From Sabellastarte sp. h YS-2021 (taxonomy: Eukaryota; Annelida; Polychaeta; Sabellida; Sabellidae): a stretch of 64,000 nt of DNA. Shown piece after piece: positions 1-10,650 of this stretch (its first letter is position 1; every line of letters starts with the position of its first letter). A program made the position numbers and the translations under genes. The notes beneath the pieces were generated by a model. That model was not told the DNA's origin. It saw only the letters and a list, made by a program, of their open reading frames with translations, and did no database searches. The stretch spans positions 107,493,793 through 107,557,792 of the forward strand of contig OZ024929.1 of the NCBI GenBank assembly GCA_964017235.1, read 5' to 3'.

Positions 1-374
1 CCCTGGATTGTATGAAAGTGATCCAATAGATTGAAACCCCCAAAATATTTTCATCATTTTGACTGGGTTAGTCTCAATTGCTGGAGTCCTACTATCAGAG
101 GGACAAAACCCAGGCCCCCTCCCTTTCCCCCCTCATTAATCCAACTTCACAGGCTAAGCCTGTTCATAAAAACAAGATCTTATGTGTACTATGTGTTTTC
201 TTTTTTATGTACTACTTCAACATCCAGCATTACACACAGTATGAGAAAAACAATGTAAACTACTCTGTCAAAAAAAATAGTTACAGTTAAAAGCAGTCTA
301 GCTTAAGACTCAAATTTGTATATATATTTTTAAGATGCACACAAAAAAATGGTTTTAAACAGATTTATAATTCT

Positions 375-1493
375 GGGCCGGGATTCACAAAAGGTCTTAG
401 ACAAAAAAATGTCTTAACTTTAACAGAAAAGTCTTAACTGTGCAAGAATTTTGTCATAAAGTTAAGACTTTTTTTGGCTTAGACAAAATGGGATTCACAA
501 AAGGTCTTAGACAAAAATTTGTCTTTGATTTTGTCATAACTTTAAGACCACTGCAGGGCAGACTTAAGTCATTTTTAAAATATTCCATTGTATGTATTTA
601 CATTTTACCCTTTGTTATGCCAACAAAAATATACTATGATGATCTATACTTCCTATAAAAGTCATTTCTGTAGATTGTAATAGAAATTTGCATCATTCAG
701 TTACATATAAATTTTCACATTTTACCTTCTTGTGGTAAAATATTGTCATAAAAATGGCTGACTCACAATAAAACACAAAAACTACTATTTTTACATAATT
801 TTACAAAAAAAGTAGAAAATTTGTTTTATAATTTTGAAGAGAATGTTTGGTGTATTTATCGATGAAAATGTTTCGTTTTACTAAAATTTGTTAATTTGAA
901 TTCAAAGTAGTTAAGACTTTTTGCACAAATTTTGTCTCAGCTAAGATTTTGCTGAGCACTTTTTGTGAATCCCAATTTAAGAGAAATCTTAGCTAAGACA
1001 AAAGTCATAACTTTAAGACTGGTCTAAGCAAAAAAATTGCCTAAGACTTAAAGCCCAAAGTCGAGGGGTCAAAGAGCATTTAAGAACCTTCATTCCTCTG
1101 TCAATTGTGATGCTATAATAAATAAACTAGCTAATGTTACATGGCAAAGTGCATTGTAATGTACACTTATCTCAGATAATTAACAACTGCCATGTACAGA
1201 AGGACTTATGTGGGAATCTGCTGTTGAAAATGTAACTAAATTTTGTGTACTTTAAAACAGTAAAAAAAACTGCATCAAGTATCAAAATTCCTTGAGAACT
1301 TATGCCTTTTTAGTCTGGAAGGAAGAGTTTATCAGTGCTGTCAAAGGTGATATGTTATATCCCAGTAGGCTGTGGTGTTTGTTGATATTTGTATATGAAG
1401 ACTTCAAATGTATGATCTTTGTAATTTGAGGAGATTTTCGTCCCGGGTCGAAAACTTTATTTCCCCTTTAAGACCTTTTGTGAATCCCGGCCC
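375..1493. mobile_element. MITE-like element with 23-bp perfect terminal inverted repeats
   Basis: The left end (375-397, beginning GGGCCGGGATTCAC) is the exact reverse complement of 1471-1493. The interior is non-coding and repeats the terminal motif: a second direct copy starts near 489, and an inverted variant lies near 955-975. Words such as GTCTTAGACAAA recur on both strands, so the element should fold extensively. No clear target duplication is seen. A related end occurs near 3945-3975. It is a non-autonomous DNA transposon by structure; the superfamily is not assigned. Confidence 0.75.
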
Positions 1494-2035
1494 TGGATTA
1501 AAAGCGGGCAAAGCCTAAATTTTCTGATTAAATAGGAAATATTTAAAATATTCCATTGCAAGAAAATAAGAAACCAATTTAATATTAATGCATATTTTGT
1601 AGAAATTCAGACATAAAAAGCTGTTTAAAATGTATAAAAATTACTTAAGTTATGTATTGCTAAGCAAGATGTTTTCCAATCTTTTTTGGCTCATCTAGCT
1701 GATCCTTCCTTCGTGGATACAGACTTCAGCCAAAGATCAGCTGAGCCACCTTTTTTATCCTAATGATCTTGACCTAATTTTTCACTTAGCTTGATCTGTA
1801 TCAGTGAACACAGGCATAAATGGCCTTATCAATAAAATAATTAACACTGTCATGTATGAGTACATAATGATTAGCTTTGAAACAAGATACTAAGATCTAT
1901 TGTTACTCCAACTTTATTTTTTATCTGTGAAATAAAAAGGGTTTTTCTCCTTTCCAACAAAATAATTACACTTATTTACAGCTAACATAAGGCTGTATTT
2001 TTCTTTGAAGTGTTTGAAAACTGACATCAAAGTTT
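1494..2035. other. Non-coding interval with one imperfect hairpin
   Basis: No gene is seen. An imperfect hairpin is formed by 1688-1707 and 1732-1747 (arms close to GGCTCATCTAGCTGATC and its complement). The remainder is AT-rich sequence without a recognisable feature. Confidence 0.4.
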
Positions 2036-2167
2036 ATAAGACCGGTTGTTTACGTACATCTGCTCCCCCCCAGTGACCTGATCATTGTTTATACAAATTT
2101 GATAAGACCGGTTGTTTACGTACATCTGCTCCCCCCCAGTGACCTGATCTGTGTTTATACAAATTTT
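2036..2167. repeat. Two-copy tandem duplication, 66-bp unit
   Basis: The block starting ATAAGACCGGTTGTTTACG at 2036 is repeated at 2102, including the same run of seven C. The copies differ at only a few bases near their ends, which suggests a recent local duplication. Confidence 0.8.
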
Positions 2168-3840
2168 GAAAAAGTAGTGATACAATGTGGGGGGAAACAT
2201 TAAATTTCCTTCCTGTTTATGTATTTAAAACAATCTAAATACACGGTAAATATTGAGAGAAGCCTTGAAGTGAGTATGATGCATTCTATATTTTGCGGTT
2301 GTCAAGAAGGCAGTTTGTGTGTGTGAATTCATGTGTCTGTATGTCTTTTACAGTGGGGAGGGGTGTGTGTGTATGTCTATTTGGCCATGTGAAATTGTGA
2401 TGGACAGATTGACTTCTAAGAATCACAGGCCAGTACTGTATTGATTTTTGTATGTGTGGCTATGTGTATGGCTCCACAGATGCCTTCTAGAAGGGTATAT
2501 TTAGCAAGATGAATTTCAAATACTTTGCAAGTTGTCAGTCTAGGTGGAGTCGGTCGGTACAAAAGTAAATAAATTGCCTGTGACTGTTTTTTTATTCTGC
2601 CGGGAGCAAAACAAGCCTGTCGGCGGATTTGAAATCCAACTTATCAAAAAACGACCGCCTAATAAGGGAAAACAAGCCAATTTGAGAAAACAACCCCCTT
2701 TGATAGTGCTTCAATCAAATTTGATAGTGCTTACATTGGAGTATTTCTATACAAGCTAAAACATATCCCCAAAATAGCTAAAAGGTTTCTCTGGGAACTT
2801 AAAGAGATTCAAGGTCAAATTTCTGTAGTTTTATAGAGAGATGTATCAAGAAAACTAAAACAAAAACAATCATACAATAAATGAAAAGGCAAAAGGAAAT
2901 AGTGTGACCTTGAAACAGGGTTCAAAGCCCAATGACCAATATTTAGGGAGACATAAGGCCTTTTTGGAATGTTGATCCAAACCAACCTTGAAACAGGATC
3001 AAATGGTCAAATTCAACACTTGGAAAACATTCATAGGCCATGATTCATCATGAGCAAATTCCAAATTGCTCATGATTCGCTGTTTTCACATTTCAATGGC
3101 CTAGGACCAGTAATAAGGGAGACACAAGGCCTTTTAAGTATGAGGAAGGTCAAATTCAACACTTGGAAAAGATTCATGGGACATGATTTCTCACAAGTTG
3201 TTTTCACGTTCCAAACCCCTAGGACTAATGATAAGGGGCTTTCCTACACTATACATTTTACGTGTATCTAATGGAGCTAGCTGTAATATTTTAAGTTTAA
3301 CACCATCCCCTTCTTGACTTTGACAAAAAAAATTGAAAGATTTTAGCAAAGGAACTCACAAGTATTGATGTAAACTTACTTGAGCATTAGCTACCTGAGA
3401 ATAACTATAAAGATATAGCAAAAACCAAATACTACCAACAGGTACTTGATTGTTCGTAAAGGCTAGGTAACTGATTAACAAATTAACAAATTCATCAGGA
3501 TAGGGGACAAACAAATGCCAGGCATTTAATGAAGGATATCTGTCACCAATAGTATAGTTTGAATAGAAAAGAAAGGTCACATGACACAGAAAACCACTGA
3601 AGTTCTTAACTTTTTTTCCAGTTCCAAATTTGAAATGGCTGTAAATAAAGTATAAATACAAGAACACCTCCCTAATATAGTGTTTGGGAAGATTTTATGT
3701 GGTAACAAGCTTTTCCATTCAAAACAGCACTTATCCTTAGATAAAATGAGTTAAATAAGGGATATTTGTCACCAATATTATAGTTTGAATAGCAATAAAA
3801 TGTAACATGACACAGAAAACCACTGTGGTTATCTGAAAAA
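2168..3840. other. Non-coding interval with diverged repeats
   Basis: No coding region can be supported. Between 2810 and 3260 there are diverged copies of phrases such as AAGGTCAAATTCAACACTTGG and GACCAATAATAAGGGAGA, which belong to the same broad repeat family as the 147-bp array at 4.4-5.0 kb. A GT-rich stretch lies near 2310-2390. Confidence 0.4.
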
Positions 3841-3976
3841 ACTTGGACTTAGTGAAGCCACCCTTTGTGAAGCCACCCATTTAAGTCCCAGACCTAACTA
3901 AGACCAAAGTCTTAGACTTAAGTTCCTGACTTAGCCAAAAACTTGGCTAAGTCTAAGACCCTTTGTGAAACCAGCC
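3841..3976. mobile_element. Terminal fragment of a MITE related to 375-1493
   Basis: The stretch is full of CTTAGACTTAAG-type words and ends in AAGACCCTTTGTGAAACCAGCCCC-like sequence, close to the terminus of the 375-1493 element. No matching left end was found, so it is called a fragment. Confidence 0.4.
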
Positions 3977-4378
3977 CCAGCTTTTTGTTGTGCAAATACA
4001 AGGATTTTCTGGCATGAACTTCACAAGTGGCTAAAATCCAATTCTGAGCTTTGTATAGTTCCAACAATATGTGAAACATTGTTTGGCATACCATTTGACA
4101 AGGATCTTTCTCTAGTGAACATCAATTACATGTTTTTGTTGAGTAAGTGGTTTATTAATGATAGAAAATTCCAAAATAAACCAATCAACTTCATACATTT
4201 CCTGATTACCTTGAAAAATAAACTCAAAGCTCTCCAGGACATTTTCAAAGGAACTTTTCTTAGACACTTTCAACAAGTCATTCTGAAAAATCTTAGACAT
4301 ACTGGAAAGAAGAAATGTATTGACAAATTACCAGAATTAAATGTATGCATTGGTTTTTTTATAATATTGGATAACTAG
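3965..4378 (+). pseudogene. C-terminal fragment of a non-LTR retrotransposon polyprotein
   Basis: The open frame encodes about 137 residues, but no start is credible because the first methionine lies inside the preceding MITE end. The peptide has a cysteine followed by FWHELHKWL near residues 10-25, then LFGIPFD and a hydrophobic NYMFLLSKWFI segment, then a lysine-rich tail. This order (Cys/His region, FW..L..WL, LFG.., LL.KW.I) is what I recall from the C-terminal end of L1/Tx1-type LINE proteins. No reverse transcriptase domain remains upstream. The assignment is by pattern only and is moderately uncertain. Confidence 0.42.
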
Positions 4379-4414
4379 ACCTACACATCGGAGAACCAAT
4401 GCAAATTTGTATCC

Positions 4415-5010
4415 ACCAAAAAGACAACTCACCAAAGCCACTGAACAATCGTTTGACCTTGAAGGAGGGGCCAAAGGTCAAATCTGACATCAGAAGATTC
4501 CCAGGCCATGATATCCTATAAGTTGGTTTCACATTGCAAACCTCTAGGACCAATAATGAGTGACTTATAAGCTCTTTTAAAGTTTGGCTGTCATCATATG
4601 ACCTTGAAGGACTGGTCCAAGACCAAACGTGACCACATCAAAAGATTCCCAGCCCATGATTTCCTATAAGTTGGTTTCACATTGCAAACCTATAGGACCA
4701 ATAATAAGCGAGTTATAAGCACTCTTTAGTTTGGCTATCCTCGTTTGACCTTGAAGGAGGGGTCCAAGGTCAAAATCTGATCACATCAGAAAATTCCCAG
4801 CCCATGATTTCCTATAAGTTGGTTTCACATTGCAAACCTATAGGACCAATAATAAGCGAGTTATAAGCACTCTTTAGTTTGGCTATCCTCGTTTGACCCT
4901 GAAGGAGGGGTCCAAGGTCAAAATCTGATCACATCAAAAGATTCAAAGCCCATGATTTCCTATAGATTGGTTTCACATTGCAAACCTCTAGGACCAATAA
5001 TAAGGGAGAT
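4415..5010 (+). repeat. Tandem array, about 147-bp unit, roughly four copies
   Basis: The phrase CATGATTTCCTATAAGTTGG recurs near 4507, 4657, 4804 and 4951 (spacing 147-151). Each unit also carries GACCTTGAAGGAGGGGTCCAAGG and GGACCAATAATAAG. The same family lies at 21.63-21.87 kb and, in the opposite orientation, at 56.2-57.0 kb. Confidence 0.8.
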
Positions 5011-5418
5011 ATAGGCACTTTTAAAATCTGCTACGTGGGGTACTTTGGCACTCCGTGGATGACCTTGAATGAAGAGCTTCAAGCTCAAATGTTTGCAAGG
5101 TTGTAGAGGACATGTATATGTGTTATACATATCACCTATGAAGAGATTCAACCTTCTACCTAGGAGAACCAACCAGTAGAAAAAGGTATATAATTTTCAA
5201 AGAAATGCAAGCGGCGGCCATCTTGTTTTTCAGAATGAGGCTAATTTCAGTTCCGGAGAAGCTTACCTCCCAAAAAAATATCCTGCAAATTTGGTGAACC
5301 TAGCTGGTGTAGTTTTCCTCTCAGAGCATTAACACTGAAAATCTCTGTACCCTGTATAACAAATATATGTTACAGTAAATATATGAAATCAGTTAACACG
5401 TGTATTTACTGAAATTTT

Positions 5419-6522
5419 CCGAAACTAGAAATAGGACGCCCTGTTGATAGTGGCTGCGACATATGAATAGAAACAGGATAGCATAGAAGAACATACATTA
5501 TCATGTGTAATGTCCACCCCATGAACCTTTTGCAAAAATTGTACAGTAGTCTTACAAGACCCTGTTTCATTTGTAAAATATATCAATGATGCTTACATAT
5601 TTATTAGTATACATGTAAATTATTTTAGCTTCATGCCTTTTTGCATTGGTTGGGTCAAAAATTTCGACGAAATCTCTCTATCTCGCACGGTTAAGGAGAT
5701 AGAAGCAAATTTATGTTTTTCAATTTTCGGCAAAAATTCGAAAATTCAAAATGGCCGCCATTTTTGGGAAGAGGATAATTTTTTGAAAATTGCCAAGAAT
5801 ACATTGTCTAGATACCCTGGGGGTCGAAAATTTCGACGAAATCGCTCTATCTCGCACGGTTAAGGAGATAGAAGCAAATTTGTGTTTTGCCATTTTTGGC
5901 CAAAATTCTAAAATTCAAAATGGCCGCCATTTTTGGGAAGAGGAAAATTTTTTTGAAAATTGCCAAGAGTACATTGCTCAGATACCCTGTGGGTCGAAAA
6001 TTTCGACGAAATCGCTCTATCTCGCACAGTTAAGGAGATAGTAGCAAATTTATGTTTTTCCATTTTTTGGCAAAAATTCGAAAATACAAAATGGCCACCA
6101 TTTTTGGGGAGTGGAAATTTTTTGAAAATTGGCAAGAGTACATTTCTCAGATACCCTGTGGGTCGAAAATTTCGACGAAATCGCTCTATCTCGCACGGTT
6201 AAGGAGATAGAAGCAAATTTGTGTTTTCCATTTTTGACAAAGTAGCTAAGTAGCTATTACTCAGTCAGCTATATAGCTATTATCACTAAAACCAATCCCA
6301 AGCAAGCTATCGAAAAGAAAAAGAAACAAAAGAAGTACACAAAAGCAGCTAAGTAGCTATTACTCAGTTAGCTATAGACCTATTTTCACCAAAAGCAATC
6401 CCATGCAAGCTATTAACCCAATAAACACCCATACCAAATTTGGTAAAGATAGGATAAATACTTTTCCTTCAAATGAGCGGAAACCAAGCGTCCGGACGCC
6501 AGAAAAAGCAAAAATAATATGC
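5419..6522 (-). mobile_element. Short 'pearl-like' element with about four 169-bp core repeats, flanked by a 17-bp direct repeat
   Basis: The core (about 5640-6240) has about four copies of the 169-bp monomer that forms the large array at 39.5-49 kb, but in reverse orientation. Both flanks match that large element. 5419-5640 corresponds to 49000-49214, and 6395-6520 corresponds to 39048-39240, including the GGTTTCCGCTCATTT and CACCAAATTTGGTAT words. Immediately outside lie identical 17-bp direct repeats GTATTTACTGAAATTTT at 5402-5418 and 6523-6539, which look like a target duplication. No protein is encoded. The structure of unique ends plus a variable tandem core resembles bivalve pearl elements, which are thought to be Helitron-like; that link is an inference. 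Confidence 0.75.
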
Positions 6523-6599
6523 GTATTTACTGAAATTTTAAGTAAATATGTGTATTTACTGATTAGACACATTAACTGTAACATATAAAGCACCCTGCT

Positions 6600-7922
6600 G
6601 AATATTCAAAATGATATTCTTCTTAACATGGCCAAGGGTGCTGTCACTGCCCTTACCCTTCTGGATCTATCCGCCGCTTTCGATACCATTGACCACACCA
6701 TTCTCCTGGACAGACATAATGTTTATTATGGATTCAGTGAGCTTGCACTTGGCTGGGTCAAATCATACCTGTCGGGAAGGACACACTCGGTCAAGGTAGG
6801 CAGTACAACTCTCGCACCCTGCTACGCTCCATTATGGAGTACCCCAGGACTCTGTCCTTGGACCAATCCTGTTCTCTCTCTACACTAACCCAATCAGCTC
6901 AATCATTCATTCCCACAGTAGCATCAACTACCACTTTTACGCCGATGATACCCAGTTATACATAACACTTTCACCAGAAAATTTCTCTCACTCTATCCAA
7001 AAACTAAAGAACTGCCTAAACGACATTCAAAATTTCATGTTCGCAAATAAATTAAAACTTAACCCAGACAAAACTGAGTTCATTTTTATAGGCTCCCAAA
7101 AAAATCGTAACCAACTCCTCCCTCAATTCCCTATCAATATTCTGGGAAATCAGGTCTCGACTCTAATTTCAATTTCTCAAACCACGTGTCACAGGTCATT
7201 AAGTCCACTAGAGTACAAGCAAGAGATCTACAGAATCCGTCCCCTTCTAGACCTGAATACATCAGTGCTGTTAGCAAATGCTTTGGTGAGCAGCAGGCTG
7301 GACTACTGCAATTCAATCTTCTTATCGCTCACTGATTTTGAGTTAAGGAGATTGCAGCTAGTCCAGAACTCACTCTGCAGGGTTGTCACCCATTCCTCTA
7401 AATTCTCACACATTACCCCTCAACTAAAAAAACTTCATTGGCTACCAGTCAAATACAGGGTACAATTTAAAATTGGTCTTATTACATATAAGATTCTCAA
7501 CCAGGGTCAACCAGTTTACCTAAGAGGATTAATCCACCCCTGCACCTCTTCTAGAAACACAAGGCGAAGTACCCCCAAACTCAAGTTCCTTCAAGCCCCC
7601 ACTTTTGATCGTAAAGTTTACAAATCAATTAAACACTTTTCTAATTCCTTCAGTCACTATGCCCCTGTCCTTTGGAACTCTTTCCCTTTCCATGTAAGAA
7701 ATAGTCCTTCTGTTACATCTTTTAGGAAGCACCTTAAAACTCACCTCTTCAGCTCTAGCTTCCCAACTTAGTTTTCCTTCCCTCCCGGTCACACCCACAA
7801 TCCTGGATTACCGACCTTGAATGCCCCTCGACTTTCATATGAAAATGATTTTGTTTAATTAGTGCACTGAGTTCCCCATTGTGAGGAAGATATTGCGCTT
7901 GCAAAGCAGTAGATTAGATTAG
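6600..7922 (+). pseudogene. 5'-truncated CR1/L2-like non-LTR retrotransposon, reverse transcriptase with frameshifts
   Basis: From 6628 the frame encodes LLDLSAAFDTIDHTILLD, a core reverse transcriptase block of CR1/L2-type LINEs, then LSGRTHSVKVGS. The SVLGPILFSLYT block (about 6855) and YHFYADDTQLY, the catalytic motif (about 6928-6960), lie in another frame, so there is a break near 6850. The longest frame, 7037-7771, starts FANKLKLNPDKTEFIF and runs through SRLDYCNSIF to an LHWLPVKYRVQFKI block, ending FRKHLKTHLF, a typical C-terminus. The 3' end has an ATTAG-repeat tail at about 7910-7922, as expected for this group. The endonuclease is missing. It is a dead copy. Confidence 0.85.
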
Positions 7923-8300
7923 AACATATACATTGCAGCAATTATCCCTGTATTTTGATTTTTGAGACGTTGAAGTGTCAATTACTGTCTTATGTTATTT
8001 GTAGTGTATTGTCTTATGTAATGTTATAAAGAAAAATAAAAAAAAAGTTTACACCATCTTAATGATTTCCAAAAAATTGGTTGGTGCGGCTATTTTTTTT
8101 CTTTAAAGGAAGTCAAGAGGATTTGTTTTTATCAATAAATTGTTTATTTATTTATTTTCAAATTTTTGTCACAATAAAACAAATATTCGTTATTATATAA
8201 TTTCTTATTCTATGCTCCAACCAATCATTTATAATACATGTCCTTTCTCGTATATCTTAAAATACTCAACGTTTACATTTGATTTCCCGCCATTTTCGCC
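7923..8300. other. Non-coding flank of the CR1-like copy
   Basis: AT-rich sequence with a short A-rich run near 8030-8046. No gene or clear repeat end is seen. Confidence 0.35.
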
Positions 8301-8339
8301 ATTTGTTTGTCCGACAAGGTCTGACAAAAATATGATAAA

Positions 8340-8530
8340 CCAGGAAGTGGGCGTGGCCTATGTCCCTACCAAGTATCAACTTCCTACACGTTACAGTTTC
8401 CGAGATATAGCCCGGACAAGATTTTATAGGTCAAGGTCACTACGGCAAGGTCAAAGGTCAAATCAAGGTCAGACCATGACGTTGCATACCTACACCCCCT
8501 AACCAATGTCCCTACCAAATATCAACTTTA
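8340..8530 (+). repeat. Dispersed repeat unit rich in AGGTCA words
   Basis: The stretch ACCAAGTATCAACTTCCTAC...AGATATAGCCCGGACAAGATTT...CAAGGTCACTAC is a single unit of the repeat that appears in tandem at 16.24-16.6 kb. It contains AAGGTCAAAGGTCA (about 8447-8460), a perfect direct repeat of AGGTCA with one base of spacing. Confidence 0.65.
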
Positions 8531-8833
8531 TTTATTTATATCATAAATACATTTGACAATGTACAAGCAGATTTTTCTCTGATGAAGATTACACAATGCA
8601 AACACAAATTGTATCAGGGTATGAATGTGGACTGTTAGTGTTTAAGTGTTGCAAAGGAAAAAGGATTCAGCGGGAGGCAAGATTTTTTTTTTATTTGGGG
8701 AGGAATTGCAGTTATAATATACAAGCATAATGAAACACTCACATGTTACTTAATTATGGCCCCATTCATGTTACTATTGTAATTAACAGGCCTAATTGCA
8801 ATAGACAGGAGATAATAGGATGGGTTTAAGATG
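8531..8833. other. Non-coding interval, no recognised feature
   Basis: Low-complexity AT-rich sequence between the AGGTCA-rich repeat and the palindromic DIRS-related unit. Nothing coding is supported. Confidence 0.35.
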
Positions 8834-9149
8834 AAATTGGAAATTTTAATTACTTAAATGTAGCTTTTATAAGCTACAAGCTTACCATGTGGGACTTAAT
8901 GCTGATCTCGGGTTGCCACACCCGGGGCCAACGTCTTAGAAAAAAAGATCGTTCTTGTTAGCCACCGGATATACTGGTAGTTGTCGTCACGTGATAACTT
9001 CTGACCAATCGTCCTACTTTCTCGTTGAAATTTTTTAAACCTACCCCTCAGCTGTAAACAGCGGGGAGGCAGGGTGGGACTCTTCTAAGTCCCACATGGT
9101 AAGCTTGTAGCTTATAAAAGCTACATTTAAGTAATTAAAATTTCCAATT
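8834..9149. repeat. 316-bp palindromic unit carrying a DIRS terminal-repeat segment
   Basis: The two arms, about 8834-8899 and 9085-9149, are near-perfect inverted copies of about 65 bp containing GTAGCTTTTATAAGCTAC and ACCATGTGGGACTTA. The centre (about 8891-9030) matches 14929-15075, the right terminal region of the neighbouring DIRS element, in inverted orientation with about one difference noticed in 140 bp. It may be a non-autonomous DIRS derivative or a displaced terminal or internal complementary repeat of the same element. Confidence 0.6.
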
Positions 9150-9549
9150 TTATTACGCTACAATAGCTTACCATGTGGGACTTAATGCTGAATTCAACCG
9201 CCCGGTGGCGGGATTACAGCTGAGACTGGAAGGTATGTCATTTTTTTCTAAGATTTTGAATTAAACGTATAGAATAGTGCCAGAAATACCAGTCTGAGTC
9301 CCATTTACAGTGCCCCGATCCCGAAGGCTGGGCCTGTAACGAGCCAAAAACCTAAGAAAATGAGAGTCAGTGCTAAAACTGTCTAGATGTTTTATTGTAG
9401 GACGGAAGTGCAGCAGTGCTCACTCCGAGGTCTGAGGGTCCAAAAGGGCCCTTCACGTATGACTGACCAACCCAGTGGTTGGGCATCTCATAAAATTTTT
9501 ACAACCTGAAAATGAGATTAATGACAACTAAATAAGTCCTTAATAGAAA

Positions 9550-10650
9550 TTACTTGATAATTAAAGGATAAAATGACCTTACCCGTAACATCTTGAAGGT
9601 AAAGGAATACCTAGATCCTGGGAAAGACTCCTGAAGACTTGGTTGTAGCGGATGTGCCCCCCCCCCCCCCCCCCTTTTTTCTTTCCGAGGACAACTGGTC
9701 TGAGGGGAAGGATCTAGGACTTGTTGTGCAGCCACTACGGGTCCCAGGTACAAATTGTTGTCGGTGTCCGACCAAGTAAGGTCCTTTAGGTAAAAATTTG
9801 TAAATGTGTTGTGAGCTTTCCAGTGACAGGCTTGCATGATTTGTCCACCGATACCCTACCGTAAAAGGCCTTAGAGGCCGCGAAGGCCCGGATGTCATGC
9901 GCTTTGACTTGGACCAGGTCCAAGGCTTGTTGATCTGCTTGTTTGTAACAAAGTAAAATGGTTTGTTTCAACCATGAAGAGAGTGTAGCGGGTCTGATGT
10001 CTGAGGTATGTCCTTTCTTAAAGGAGATGAAAAGGAGAGAACGAGACCCTCTGAGGTCTTTAGTTCGGTCCAAATAAAACCTCAGGGCCCGCACGGGACA
10101 CAGGGTCCTGTCTTCTTTAAACTGTCTATCTACAATGGTAGTCAGAGCAGGGATAGTCACCGGAGACACACTTTGAGAACCTTCTCTTGCTAGTTGGTTT
10201 TTGGCTATGAAGTCAGAAGAAGGGAACAAGGCAACCTTTTCCCATTGGCCTAGATTAGATACTTTGTTAGCGACCCAGGCATGGATTTCGCTGCGGCGCT
10301 TGCCGGAGGCCAAGGCTAGCAAGAAAGCAGTTTTTAAAGTGAGATGTTTGAGGTCTGTGTCTTTCATGGGCTCAAAAGGTGCTTTGGTGAGCTCGTTAAG
10401 GACAACAGAAAGGTTCCACTTGGGTAAGTTTCTGGAACTTTTAGGACGATCCCTGTGAAAACTGGAGAGTAACCTATGAAGGTCTGCATTGTGTGCAATA
10501 TGTTGGGCCGAATTTTCTCTGCACCATTTTTCAAATAGGGCCCACTTTGACTTGTAGATGGTCCTTGTTGATGACCGCTGAGGGGCAGCAATTCTCTCTG
10601 CCACCTCCACAGAGAAGCCTTGTTCCTGGAGTTGTCCGCTCCTAGACACC
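9550..10650 (-). pseudogene. DIRS tyrosine recombinase (YR), one frameshift before the catalytic Tyr
   Basis: The recombinase part starts around EVAERIAAPQRSSTRTIYKS (about 10560-10615) and continues in the frame that ends at 9786. Seen in order: an N-terminal helical region with RDRPKSSRNLPKW, then FLLALASGKRRSEIHAW, where the Arg after GKR fits the first catalytic arginine, then LCPVRALRFYLDRT, then AHDIRAFAASKAFYGR, the H-x-x-R box. After VDK the frame breaks near 9845; the remainder, ACHWKAHNTFTNFYLKDL with the expected nucleophilic Tyr, is in the next frame and ends at 9550. One missing base in a short A run explains it, so this may be a real mutation or a sequence error. YRs of this class integrate the circular cDNA. 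A run of about 18 C near 9658-9675 lies downstream. Confidence 0.85.
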
